This document shows, piece by piece, positions 35,578 through 47,322 of a stretch of DNA of 64,000 nt. Location: assembly GCA_024138025.1 (NCBI GenBank), contig JAMXBD010000112.1:806001-870000 (forward strand). The letters run 5' to 3'. The translations under genes and the position numbers were made by a program. Within the stretch, counting starts at the first letter, position 1; the number at the start of each line of letters is the position of its first letter. The DNA comes from Combretum micranthum (taxonomy: Eukaryota > Streptophyta > Magnoliopsida > Myrtales > Combretaceae). The notes under the pieces are model-generated. The model worked only from the letters and a program-made list of their open reading frames with translations, was not told the origin of the DNA and ran no database searches.

Positions 35578-36978
35578 ACCCCCTCATATCTTCACTTCTT
35601 TCACACCACTTCTTCTCTAAAGTTACTATACCAAAATCTCTCTCAAATTCTCTCCAAGAAGTCTTCTATAAGGAGCTCCTCTCTTCTTCTTTTTTTTAGG
35701 TAATATGCCTTCAAGAAATCCACATGTTCATCTACTTAGTATGAACTTAGTGTGTGTTTTCTAAAACCATAAAGGTTAAGAAAGCAATAATAAGTTCATA
35801 CTTTGTTTTTGTTCATAATATCAATTCCTTTATGTTCCTTTATATTTTTATGTTTATTACTATCTAATATATCTATATAGCTACATATACTATTTAGAGC
35901 ATATAAGCTCATTGTCTTGCAATTAATTTATCTTTCATGCAATTTATTTACTTTATCGCAATTTATTTTATTTCAAGTTGATTTTAAGACTAGTCATTCT
36001 AGTCTTAGACTTGTCCTCATCAAGTCAAAACAATTCTTTTTCTTTTCCTTTTTCGGGACTAGTCTTTTCTTAGTCCCGGGGTACCTTGATGTAGCTAAGG
36101 TCCCAATACTTGATTTACTTCATTATTTACTTAAGCTTTCAAGTTATTATGTTCCTATAACTTATGATTCATATCCATGCATGAACATAATGTTTTTGTC
36201 TCAACAAAAAAATAAATGAGAAAGTGTTTTCTTAAACTAAAGATTCTTTCTAAAGAAATGGATTTCTTAAAAACCCATGAACATGCATGGGAATGATTTT
36301 TCTTACATAAACAAAAGGTTTTATGAAAACTTATCTTCCATCAAGAAGTAGAAATTCTTTTGGAATCATTACAAGAAATAAAAATATCATTTTACTACTT
36401 TTTAAATCCAAGTTTAGAAAATAAAACCACACTTTAGGAAATTAAAGTAATTACAAGAGATTAAATTTAGAAAAAGAATATTCGTCTCCAATAACTTAAG
36501 ATCTTTCAAGAATAAAATGAATGTTTCAATAGAATCTCAAGTTCCAAGTTTTTTAAAACCTTACTTTTTATAAGTTGAGATAACTTCATTTACTTCATCC
36601 AATTGTTATGAGTCATTACATATATGTATACATCTTTCAAAAAGTTTACAAAGTACTTGAAATAATTATCCTTTCATTTGAGCTTTGCTTACAAAAAGGA
36701 AAACAAGTTTTTGCAAATTCGTGGCAAATCTGGTCGCTGTCTTTTCGGAACCCAAACGACCTAGTTTTACAAAAATAAGGTTAGAATTGCGTAGATCTTT
36801 TCGAGTAGGTAGAAAACGGTATATTATACGTGAAATTCCGAGTTAAAATGAGCAAGTTATGGCCATTTTAAGTTGGAATTTCCCCTTATACGATTTTACC
36901 GCGATTTTAAAAAGGATTAGAACCTTCAAGAATAGAAGGTCATGGAATACTCATTTTAGGTATTCTTCTTTCTTTTAG

Positions 36979-37076
36979 ATAATCTCGAGGAGGATTGTTC
37001 ATATCCCGAAGATTACTACGATTAGTGGAAATCCCGAACGACTCATCCGTTTCAAGAAAGGTGTCATCATGGCTGA
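36979..37076 (+). other. predicted leader exon 2 of LTR F
   Basis: Acceptor TTTCTTTTAG before 36979 and donor ATGGCTGA|GTGAGT at 37076/37077; ATG at 37069-37071. Leader exon donor TTTAG|GTAATATG at 35699/35700, so intron 1 is 1279 nt. A further acceptor, GTATTCTCAG, lies near 37752. Confidence 0.5.
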
Positions 37077-37423
37077 GTGAGTTTATTCCCCGTTATTTTT
37101 CTCATACTCTTGATTATGCTTGTAAAATTAGTTGCACTAGAATTTAGGCAAAATCAAAAGGAAGTGTATGATAATATGTTGAAAGAATACTAAGTACATC
37201 GAAACTCGATTTGTTTGCAATAAAGTTGTATGTGCGTTAATATCTTGGAGTGTTTGAAATTGGTTGATCACTTGAAAGAAGTTAAATGTAACTACTAGAC
37301 CTTAATTAATAAATTAATCATGCACTTCATATGTTGAGTCACATTTCATTCACTACTATACAATTGGTGGGACAAGTGTATAATAGTGGTGGTAGGCAAA
37401 ACCGATATATCATGTAAGTGGCG

Positions 37424-37535
37424 AGTAGGAGCCGGTAAAAACTACAAAATTGGTGGCTAGTAGGAGCCTATAATAACTACAAGTTTTTGATGGCGTATAG
37501 GAGCCGGTAAGATCTATAAAAGTGTTTTTAAAAGT
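37424..37535 (+). repeat. degenerate minisatellite in LTR F
   Basis: Three units around AGTAGGAGCC(G/T) with CTACAA spacers, in predicted intron 2. L carries the same repeat in reverse at about 60610-60710 and H at about 49010-49095. Confidence 0.7.
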
Positions 37536-40500
37536 GGTGGCTGTAATTGGCCTGAATACCCAATCTCGAATGAAGGGCGTAATTCATTCAACATATGATT
37601 CCCGGAAAGTCATATGTCTTGTATGCTCACGTGGTTGTTGCATTCCATATGTTTGAATAATAAACTTGGTTGATAATTTACTTTGAGTATGAATTTAGGA
37701 ATTTACTCACTAAGCCCATAAGCTTACACCCCTATAGGTATTTGTATTCTCAGGAACACCTATTTTTGTGTCCGAGGCTTCCCCGTATCCGTGTAAGTTT
37801 ATATATTGAAGCTTTTAGAGGAAATCTACTCGAAGACTTTGATTAGAATTCCTTTGAAATCTTTAATGTAGTATTTTAGATGTTGTAAAGATTATCATGA
37901 TCCTTGGGATTAGCGGGGGTATGCCCTTAAGAAATCATGTAATAGACTTTTGGATATTAATGATATAATATGTTTTATTTCTAGATTCTTGTATGTTCAT
38001 TTTTACTTGCTTAAACTATTCTTCCCAAAACCATCTCCTATTACCGTGCTAGACGCCTTAAATGTAATACTAAGGCTTTCGCATGACTAAGGTAGTCATT
38101 CTTGAGCCTTGATATTATATGTAGCGGGCTGCCACGTTTAGGGTACCCTTAGGGGCGTGACAATTATCTTGTATCATTATCATTTTCTTGCTAAAAGTAG
38201 TTATATTTTGTAGATCTAACTATTTATAGCTTTGATTTTTGTTTAAGCTTTGATTTTTGTTTATGCTTTAGATCTTGTTCTTTGAGTTATTATTTTTGTT
38301 ATTGCTAATGATTTATGTATATATTCATCATCCACATGACCATCATAGTGTTCATGCATTTATAACTAGTATAGTAAACTAGGTATAGTGTTTTGAGTTC
38401 ATAAATGCATTAGACTTTTATTTTATGTTCATAAATAACTTGTAGTAGTATGATGATAGTAGGAAAGTTTTAGAAAGCTTAAAATCTATTCTATTTTCAA
38501 CAAAAATCATTTTTAAAAATTAGGATAAAAAAAGAACCATATTTGGAAAAATTATTTTTCAACTTCAAAATGTGTATTTTTTATTTAAAATGAAGGGCTT
38601 AGGGAATAAATAACATGAATGAATGATTTTGATAAGTAAAGTTTAGATCTATGAGTTTATAGTCTACTACCATGGATTTCATTTATATTCATATTAAGTA
38701 TAGATCTTGGTTTTGAACTCAAACAAAAATGGTGAAATTCGTATTTAAGCAAGACCCCTATTTAGAAACCACTTTCCAAGTGTAAAAATGAAATTTTTAC
38801 TTGAGATAATGAAGGCTTAATGTATATATATATCATCAAGACTTCATTTTATATGGTTCAAAGATGATTTTCAAAGATTAATTTTCGAAACGAAATTTCA
38901 TTTTCGGATTTAGGCCAAGGCATAGTTTAAAAACATGTTTTCCAACTTAAAACTGAAGTTTTTATTCAAGATATAGAAAGCTCTTAAGATAGGATATGTA
39001 AGGAATGGATTTTCATAAGTTTAGATAGATTTTATCAAAAGTTATATCCAAAAATAAATTTTGTAAATTCTGATCTCAACAAAGACCAATTTTGAAAACC
39101 CATTTTTCAACTTCAAAACAAGATTTTTATTAAGGAAATGGAAGCCTTAAAGGTTAGGTTTGATTAGGAAATGGTTTTTGAAAGACTAAATGAGTTTTAC
39201 AAAGGAAACAAACTCAAATGAATTTTTCAAAATTCGGATTTGACAATAGCCACCATTTAAACACTCATTTCCAAATGCAAAATGATAATTTTTATAGGAA
39301 AATGGAAGTCCTACGGAATATATGTAACAAGGACCAAGTTTTGACAAGGATAAGAGAAGTTTATCAAAATATAATCTTAGAAAAACAAATGGTTTCCAAG
39401 AATAGATTAAACAATGTTTTCATTCTTTAAAATTTTGTAAAATTCGTACTTAGACAAACCACCTATGTAAACACTATTTTCTAACCCAAAATGAAGGTTT
39501 TATTGAAATAATGAAGGTGATGGTTTATGTCATCAAGGTTGAGTTTTGATAAAAGCAAGTATGGTTTTACAAGAAGAAAAACTATTTTTCTTAAGTCTAG
39601 TAAAATCCAAAGTTTTGCAAAGTAAATGTTTTCAAAAAGAATTCTTGGTAATATATGTATACATATAGGTAGATCATCTCATAACCTTCATAACAATAGC
39701 TTGAAGGTAATACATATATGCATGATGCATTGTAGAAATAAAGTAGGAAAATTTGAGTTGTTGTCATTTTAAGAAATTCGTAATAATGGAGTAATGGCAT
39801 GAAAATCCTTACTTTCCAAACTCAAAATAGAAGTTTTATTAAATAAATGAAGTCCTTAGTGGCTAGGTATGGTTGAGCATTAATTTTCTAAGTATCAAAT
39901 GATTTTTACTTAAAGGAATCACCACAAAAACAATTTTTACAAAATTCGGATTTTAGAATCAACCCTACTTGAAAACATGTTTACAAAGTGTAAAATGGAA
40001 ATTTTTATGTAGAAATGAAGGTCTTAAGTAATAGATATAATGAAGATTCAATTCTAACCTATATAACTGAAAATTCTTAAGAATTAATTCCAAAACACAA
40101 GTGAGTTATCAAAGTTAGGAAACTAATATACTTAAAAGTAGTTATTCTTGAAGTATTGCAAAATAAAGAGTTTTAAAATTTTCTTTTAGTAAATATCATC
40201 AAGATCATGCATACATTAAACTCATAACATGCCATTCATGATAGAAAATCATTAATATTGCATGTATAATTGATTTATAAAGTAGAAACATTTCAAATAT
40301 TTACAAAACTATTTTTTGGAATTGGAATTTGCTACTGATCAAAACTGATCAGAATATTTCGTGACCCAAATATTTTCAAAACTTGAAAATAATATTAGAA
40401 ATATATAGATCTTTTGAAGTAGATAGAAATCGACATATAATTTGCTAAATTCCAAGTTAAAATGACCAAGTTATGACCGTTTTAAGTTGGAATTTCCGCT

Positions 40501-40592
40501 TAGGATGAAAATTACGAATTTGATAGTTTGTATGAGATAGCTTGGACTAGTTAAGTGATGAAACACTTATTAGGGTATTTCTTCCTTTTTAG

Positions 40593-40662
40593 GTGACCCC
40601 GATATCGACTATTCCTTACCACCGGATTACTTGTACTAAGAGACCGGTGATCCAATGGCCGA
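40593..40662 (+). other. predicted leader exon 2 of LTR D
   Basis: Acceptor CTTCCTTTTTAG and donor ATGGCCGA|GTGAGTATT bound a 70-nt exon; ATG at 40655-40657. A following acceptor, GATTAAACAG, near 41292 would give a nine-residue-class peptide beginning MAELSQEC. Confidence 0.5.
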
Positions 40663-43600
40663 GTGAGTATTACTTCCGATTTCATTTATTGTATGTGATT
40701 GTAATAATAGTTGCACTAGATATTTGGTAAAGATAAAATGGATATGCATGATGGGGACGAATGGGGACTATGTATGCTTATTATTGATGTGAGAAATGGA
40801 ATATAAGAATATCGAAGCTGGGTAATTAACTATTACTTGTATAGACGAATTAGAATTGACTGTCTACGATTATTGATTGATCACTTAAAAGAATCGGTAT
40901 AATTGATTATTCAGAATTGAAGATGAAATTGAACTCATTCATATCACGATAGGGATGGTGCATTAGCATTTGTTCAGTTTTTCGTGATCTTAAACGGTGT
41001 AAAGTTGGTTAATCGTTGTCCTCAAACGAATTTATAGTTCAAAGTTGACTGTGAGCTGAAACGGCCTTGTTTGTACAGCAGGATTCATTAATCTACTAAC
41101 CCGGGATGGAGGGTGCAAGTCCATCCACATATGATTTCCGACTGGTCATATGTTTGTTGAATTCATGTGTTTGATGCATATCACTTGTCTGACTAATCAC
41201 TCGTTTGTATGATGTGTTATAAATGGGATCTTGGAAGTTCTTACTCACTAATCTAGTGTAGCTTATACCCAAATAGATGTTTGATTAAACAGGCTATCTC
41301 AAGAATGCTAAGTGGGGACCATAATGGTTGGAGCCAAGAGTGACTTCGGGATTCCAGCAAGAAATAACAATGCTTGAAGTTATTAGATAAGTTTTATGAT
41401 TTGCCTTGTAATAGTTTATATAGTGAAATCTTTTGACGAACTATAATTGAAGTATAATGTTTTGTCTTTGGAGTATAGTAAATTAAAATTCCTTTATATT
41501 GTTACTCAAGTTATATCAACATAAAATGTATCACTCCGATGTGTCTCATCCATGTGTTAGACGCCTTGTACATAGTATGGAAGCCTTTGCGTGGCTGAGG
41601 TGGTCATTCTTAGGCTTTAATATTGTGTATGACGGACTGCCATGTTTAGGATACCTTTCAGGGCATGACATACGCCTTCCATTCAGGATTAGCAGATTAA
41701 TGAATCCTATGATCCTACCTTGAATTACTATTCCGTTTTATGGCTCACGGGTAACTTATTAACTGTATCGTTTTATGGCTCACGGGCAACCCATTTCATT
41801 CATACCGTTTATGGATCACGGAGAACCAATCATGATTAAATACACCATCCCCATTGTGAAGTGATTATGTCCATATTACTTTATTAATCCGAATAGTCAT
41901 TAATGCAATTCCATAAGTGACCAATCAATTTACAAACACTCATAATCATGGCATATGGACATATATCAATTAATCATTCGGTTTCGATATACTTAGCACA
42001 TTTTTCTCAACACATCAAGATATCATACATAATCCCATAATTACCCATCATGCATTTCCAATTTTTATCTTTGCCTATCATTCTAGTGCAACTACGAGTT
42101 ACAAGCACAATAAGGAATTGTAAATAGGAAGTATGACTCACTCAACCATAGTCATCGGTTTCTATTCATAATAATCTGAGGGCAAGAAATCTTCAAATTC
42201 GAAGTCACCTTAATGAAAGAAATACCCAAATGAGTATTTCAAACCATAACTAATTCCAACTTATTCAATAAAAATTTTCAAGTTCGTAATTTTCGTGGTA
42301 AATGGAAATTTCAACTTAAAATGGCCATAACTTAGTTGTTTTAACTTGGAATTTCACAAATAAGTAGTTGATTTCTATCTACTTCGTAAGATATATCTAT
42401 TTATAATGTTATTCCTAAGTTTTGAAAACTTTTGGGTCTTGAAAAGCTCGGATGAGATCTGATCAGTAGCTAAAAATCATATTTTTGAAATTGTTTTGTG
42501 AAATTTACATTGTTTCTACCAAGTATATTAAGTGTACATGCAATATCAACAAGTTATTATCATGAATGACATGTTATGAACTATCTATATGTATGTTCTT
42601 GATGATATTTAGTTAAAAAGAATTTTTAGAAAACTTTTACTTTGCAAAAATTTCAAGAATACTTGATTTAGAAAAACTAGTTTTGTTTCTTAAAAAATCA
42701 TCTTTATTTTTACTAAAATAAAGCCTTGATGACCTATATGCCCAATATCTTCATTATTTTAATAAATTTATTCTTTAGGGGTTGGAAAACATATGTTTAA
42801 GTAGGGGTCTTGCCTAATTACGAATTTTACAAAAATTATAGGGAATGAGAATAGTGTTTGATCTACGTTTTGAAACCTTTCCTTTATTTTAGAAATATAC
42901 TTTGATAAAATCCACTTATTCTTGTCAAAATTAAGTCCTTACTACATCTATTCCCTAAAGTTCCCATTTTTCCATTAAAATTCTCATTTTGGCATTTGAA
43001 AATAGGTGTTTAAGTGGGGGTCATTTATAAATCCGAATTTTGTGATTTGTGTTTGAGATTGTTTCTTGGGTAAAACTCATTTGATCTTTCAAAAATTAAG
43101 TTCTAATCAAACCTACTCCTTAAGGCTTCAATTTCTTTAATAAAATTCTTATTTTTGGGTTGGAAAATAGATGTTTACATATCAACTCTTCCTAGTTACG
43201 AATTTTATGTCCTTGTTGGGGTTGAGACAAAGTTCTAACTTAACTTTTGTAACTTTTCCTATTTTGAAAATATCTCTTAGTAAAACTAGATCTAACTCAT
43301 CAAAATCATTTCTTTATGATACCTATCCCATAAGCCCTTTATTTTTAATATAAAATCTTCATTTTGGAGTTGGAAAAGAGGTTTTCAAAATGGGTGTTTC
43401 TTTCCATCCGAATTTCAAAAATCATTTTTGATGGACACAAAAATAGATCTTGAGTTTTTAGCAACATTCCCATTAATGCAATCATACTACAAGTCTTTTA
43501 TGTACATAAGACAAGTATTTATGGCATTTATATACTCAAAACAAATAGATCTATTATATCATTCATGTTATGGATGCAAATACAAGATGAACATTATGAA

Positions 43601-43884
43601 GATGAGGTTAGTAGTAGGATATATATACAAAAATATCAATATGAATAATATAAAGCAATAATATATTAAAATATAGTAAAAAAAATAATTGAAAAGATCC
43701 ACAACATTGTAATAGCAAGAATATCATGCTTAAGTGTTTCCACATCCTTTGTATAAAGCTCATGGGGATCTTGGTGGAATCACACATGTATGATCTTGCC
43801 ATTAATTGTTTTATTTGTGGTAGGGTCTAGATCTACTACCTATTTAGTGTTTGGAACAAGAAACTTAAAGAAAAAAAAGTTGTG

Positions 43885-46413
43885 TGTATCATACCCCTAC
43901 AAGGTACCCTAGTCATAATAGTAAGCCATGTAACTAACTCAGGCCTCTAGAAAGTTATAGAAACACTATACAACTAATGTGCCCCGCTTGAAGTGGATAG
44001 TGAAAACAGGATTGAAAATTGTTTGAGTGAGAAAGATATTACATACATATATATATATATATATATAACCACAAAAGAACATATGTGCAAATCTAGAACT
44101 TCGTAAAAACTTTACAAACCAAGGTCTACGGGGCTCCAACCGAACCCCATAACCACAAAAGCTATAAAAGATAAACAAATTAATTTAAACTATTACAATC
44201 CAAGACTAGTCTCTATTACATATGTGGTCTTCGCTTTAAACAAACACATGGTCCAAAAAAATCTAACTCCCGCACTTATGCTTGGTTTGGTCACCATGCT
44301 TAAAACCCTGTAAGTCAACAGTCTAAGAGAGCGTGGGCACATAAGGCTCAGTGAATAACAGAATCTTAACACTATCATTAAGAACAAATAAGTTTAATTA
44401 GCAATCAGATGCAATGCATGGATCCACCATATGTAGCAAACATGGTTTTAATAACTGGAATTCAAACCTATGGGGATTTACGCCCTCCCTAGGGGTTGAA
44501 GGGTAATTTAGTAGTTCATGCCCATGAGAAACTCAAACTAAGTAGAAGGAATTCCTCTTCACCTAACCCGCCTAGGGGAATAGTCTCTACCAGAGCCTCA
44601 CAGGACTCGAGTAGTCTTTTAGAGAACAATTTTTGTTTTCAAATAACACTTCTGCTTTTCTTAAAACTTGAGAAATCTCACTAATTATTAAAATTCAAAA
44701 GCCAACTCCGACACAAACGACCTCCTTCGAAGCTCGATTAGTTTCTACGAAGCTGACAACCTTATGGTAACCTATAAGTAGACTCACTAGCGCTAACAAG
44801 CATTACTATAGAGTCAAAATGTTAATATGTGACATGAGTACCATACTAATGCGATATGATAATATGAAATGCATGTCGTATTATTTTAGAGGTCTATTAA
44901 ACTTAATTCCATATTATCAAGTGGTCAATTCAATTATAGACAATCAATGAGAAAACTATAATTTAATGTCAAGGGAGTAGTTGTCACTTCGATTATTAAG
45001 AATTACAACTCAAACATACAATATATAACATGCAATATTTCGCATCCCCATGCAAATTGATTCCCTATAGTTATGATTAAACTATATTCCACTATTTATA
45101 ATAAAAAACAAGGTGATAAGATTCAAGTTACTTACCTGGATGTGCTCCTTAATCGTCCAACGGGAAATCCAACTCGTGATCTAGGGTTCCTATAAGAGAG
45201 AAAAGCTTGTATTACTATCTACTTAACAAAGATAAGAAGGATTAAACAAGATTCTAAAGCTAAAGGAGACAAAATGACACTTTAAGGCCACCACACCCTT
45301 CACCACGACCCATGGCAAAGGGTATGTCAATCCGGGTGAAGAACAGAGGCTACCACCACCTTTGCCACGCCCCATGGCAAAAGGCCTGGCCACCCATATT
45401 TCACTCAAAATGTGCCACCACCACCTTTGCTATGCCCCATGGCAAAGGGCTTGGACACCTAGATTTCACTCAAACATGCTACCACCATCTTTGGTACGCC
45501 CCATGGCAAAGGGCCTGGCCACCCAAATTTCACTCAAACGTGCCACCACCACCACCTTTGCCATGCCCCATGGTATTTTGACAGCGAAAACAAATTTTCA
45601 CTACACATTTTTTACACACTTTAACCAACTTTAGTTGCCTCAAATCCATCTAATACACTCCAACATCATCATGCAAAACTTAAAATCATCATCCATTCCT
45701 TCAAATCTTCCAACCTATCTCTACATCCACATCAAACAACTAACCAATAACCCAATCCATTAACTTCAAGTTTTAAAAATTTAAAACCACTTCTCCATCA
45801 CTAAAATTCATATAACTACAAGCCACACATCATAATCATGCCAAAACAGCCATAACCAACAACACACTAATTCTACAATTACTTAAACACACAAACAACA
45901 AAGATAAAGCATGAGTTAACTTACCTAAAGTTGCTTTAACTTGAAGATACAAGCTTAATCTTGCTTTCCTTGATGATTTAAAAGAATAAAATGAGTTTGA
46001 TGTGTGGAGTGTGTGTGTGTGGTACTCATCGATTGTAGAAAGATAGAGTGTAAGGGAATTAAAAAAATTTCTGCTACTAATGGATAATCATGAGTATAAA
46101 TACAAAACCAATTTTGATTTTGGGGGTATTTCAAACATGATTTAGTGTGTGGGTGTGCATGGGAGTTGTGGTGGTCTTCAACTAAATTGTAGCCATTAAG
46201 AGAAAACAACCCATTTAACACCTACATATATTTCTATCATTAGAATCACTAATTATTCTAACTCAAAACAAAGTCTAGTAACATTATAACTTATAAATTC
46301 CTATTTAACAAAAATAATCTCTTATAAGAACTTATATCAATACTATAGTAATACACAATCAAATACAAATAATTCTTACTTTAATTGTATTTATGAAAAA
46401 CTTAAGGACTACA
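43885..46413 (-). mobile_element. diverged solo LTR G
   Basis: A 2529-bp block interrupts B2 inside its GT tract. It begins TGTATCATACCCCTACA with AGGTACCCTAG, a diverged form of TGTCACGCCCC-AGGGTACCCTAAACG, and ends GACTACA, so its ends pair as TGTA/TACA. Flanking GTGTG could be the TSD but is ambiguous in a microsatellite. It keeps a TTTACGCCCTCC block (44477) and a leader donor CTTTAG|GTAAGT on the minus strand near 45925. A separate subfamily is likely. Confidence 0.7.
45300..45580. repeat. 64-bp minisatellite with palindromic core
   Basis: Four to five copies of a unit of about 64-67 bp in LTR G, each with a CCCCATGGCAAAG core. TTTGCCA-CGCCCCA-TGGCAAA is nearly self-complementary, so each unit can form a hairpin. 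Open frames across it on the plus strand only reflect the repeat, and the period is not a multiple of three. Confidence 0.88.
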
Positions 46414-46643
46414 GTGTGTGTGTGTGTGTTAGAGAGGGAGGGGGCTCATGGCAACAAAGAGGGAGAGATAGGAGAGAAAATTTTTTCAAGAGTTTGATTT
46501 TGTGAAAAAGAAAGAAAGGTGTAAAGTGTAAGGCTTAAAGGGGTTTATATAGAAATAAAATTAGAGTTTGTGTAGTTAAATAAATGAAGAAAAATAAAAC
46601 AAATTGAGAGAGAACAAAAGAAAGAGGGTGGTCCGCATTGGTT

Positions 46644-46663
46644 GGGGGGGGGGGGGGGGGGGG
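46644..46663 (+). repeat. 20-bp G run in LTR B2
   Basis: Uninterrupted G tract (C tract in LTR orientation) just upstream of the reverse TATA of B2. A similar 19-G run is at 52552-52570 in LTR I. Lengths in such runs are unreliable in assemblies. Confidence 0.85.
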
Positions 46664-47322
46664 TGTTGGGGTTGGGATGTGTGGTCGTGTGGGTGGGAGG
46701 TAGAGAGAGAGAGAGAGATGTGAGTTTTGTTTTATGTAAAAATTCAATTTAATAAAGTAATTTAAGTAATAAAAATGTATTGGAAAAGTAAATTGTAAGG
46801 AATATAATGTAAGATTGTAAGAATAAGTTGTAAGGATGTAAGAATAGGGTATGGATGGTTGTACTTGATGAATAATGTGATTAGAAATTAAAAAGTAGAT
46901 TAGATAAGTAAATTACTAGTAGTAATGAAAATACGATAAAAGGACTACTAACTATAATTTTTATAAATCGAAAAATTCTTAAAATTATATTTTTGAATTC
47001 TTTATTAAATTTCGGTTCTAAAGAGTCTTATGGAATATTTTTCTATTTTTGAGTCTTGGGGATCGGTTTTTGAGAATAGATCCCAATCGGGTTCGAAAAG
47101 AATGAATTTTTCTGAAATATGATCTTTTCATGTTTTGATATATTATTTAGGACTATATTCTAAAGCTAACTCATTTTTATTGTTTCAGGGTTTCGTTCTC
47201 AATATTACCAGACTTAGGGTTCCTAGGTTCCAAACCAGCCCTAAGGTACTCTTTTAGGGTTTCGGTTTTTGGTTCCAATTTCCAAAGCCGAGTTCGTTTT
47301 GCTAAGAAAACGGGGGCTTACA

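Larger units (their letters stand above)
34866..38162 (+). mobile_element. solo LTR F, nested in D
   Basis: A 3297-bp LTR from TGTAAATCTCC to GGGGCGTGACA, exact TSD ATTAT (34861-34865 and 38163-38167). After 38167, D resumes as CTTGTATCATTATC, matching K near 58332. It is close in sequence to LTR L (minus strand) and lies in inverted orientation to neighbour E. TATA at 35571. The frame over the leader resembles one in L only because the DNA is homologous. Confidence 0.94.
29304..41670 (+). mobile_element. solo LTR D, 5.4-kb subfamily
   Basis: Starts TGTAAGCCCC, ends GGGCATGACA, exact TSD TACGC (29299-29303 and 41671-41675). After removing E and F with their TSDs it is 5362 bp, far longer than A, B, C, E and F. 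It is closely colinear with K (56492 onward). Leader donor GATATAG|GTAAGG at 34760/34761; acceptor CTTTTTAG before 40593. The extra length lies in intron 1 (about 2.5 kb without F), filled with AT-rich, degenerate repeated motifs such as TTCAAAATGAAGG. Confidence 0.92.
25109..47322 (-). mobile_element. LTR B2 of a second Tekay-like element, interrupted
   Basis: Pieces at 25109-25372, 29069-29303, 41676-43884 and 46414-47322 join into one minus-strand LTR of about 3.6 kb, colinear with LTR B. The gaps are C, D (with E and F inside) and G, each removable at a TSD. The first ~100 bp are missing. The end at 47322 is GGGGGCTTACA, next to Athila RNase H. A 20-G run lies at 46644-46663. Outer flanks GTATG and ATTAG differ, so B and B2 come from different insertions. 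Confidence 0.82.

Noticed and set aside
35509..35703. Frame in LTR F resembling those in L at 62407-62626
   Set aside because: Spans the TATA box and leader exon; no conserved start, with indels in L. Treated as untranslated leader.
45312..45634. Two overlapping plus-strand frames with repeated HLCHAPWQ / PRPMAKGL peptides
   Set aside because: They are the 64-bp minisatellite read in two frames. The period is not a multiple of three and there is no gene context.
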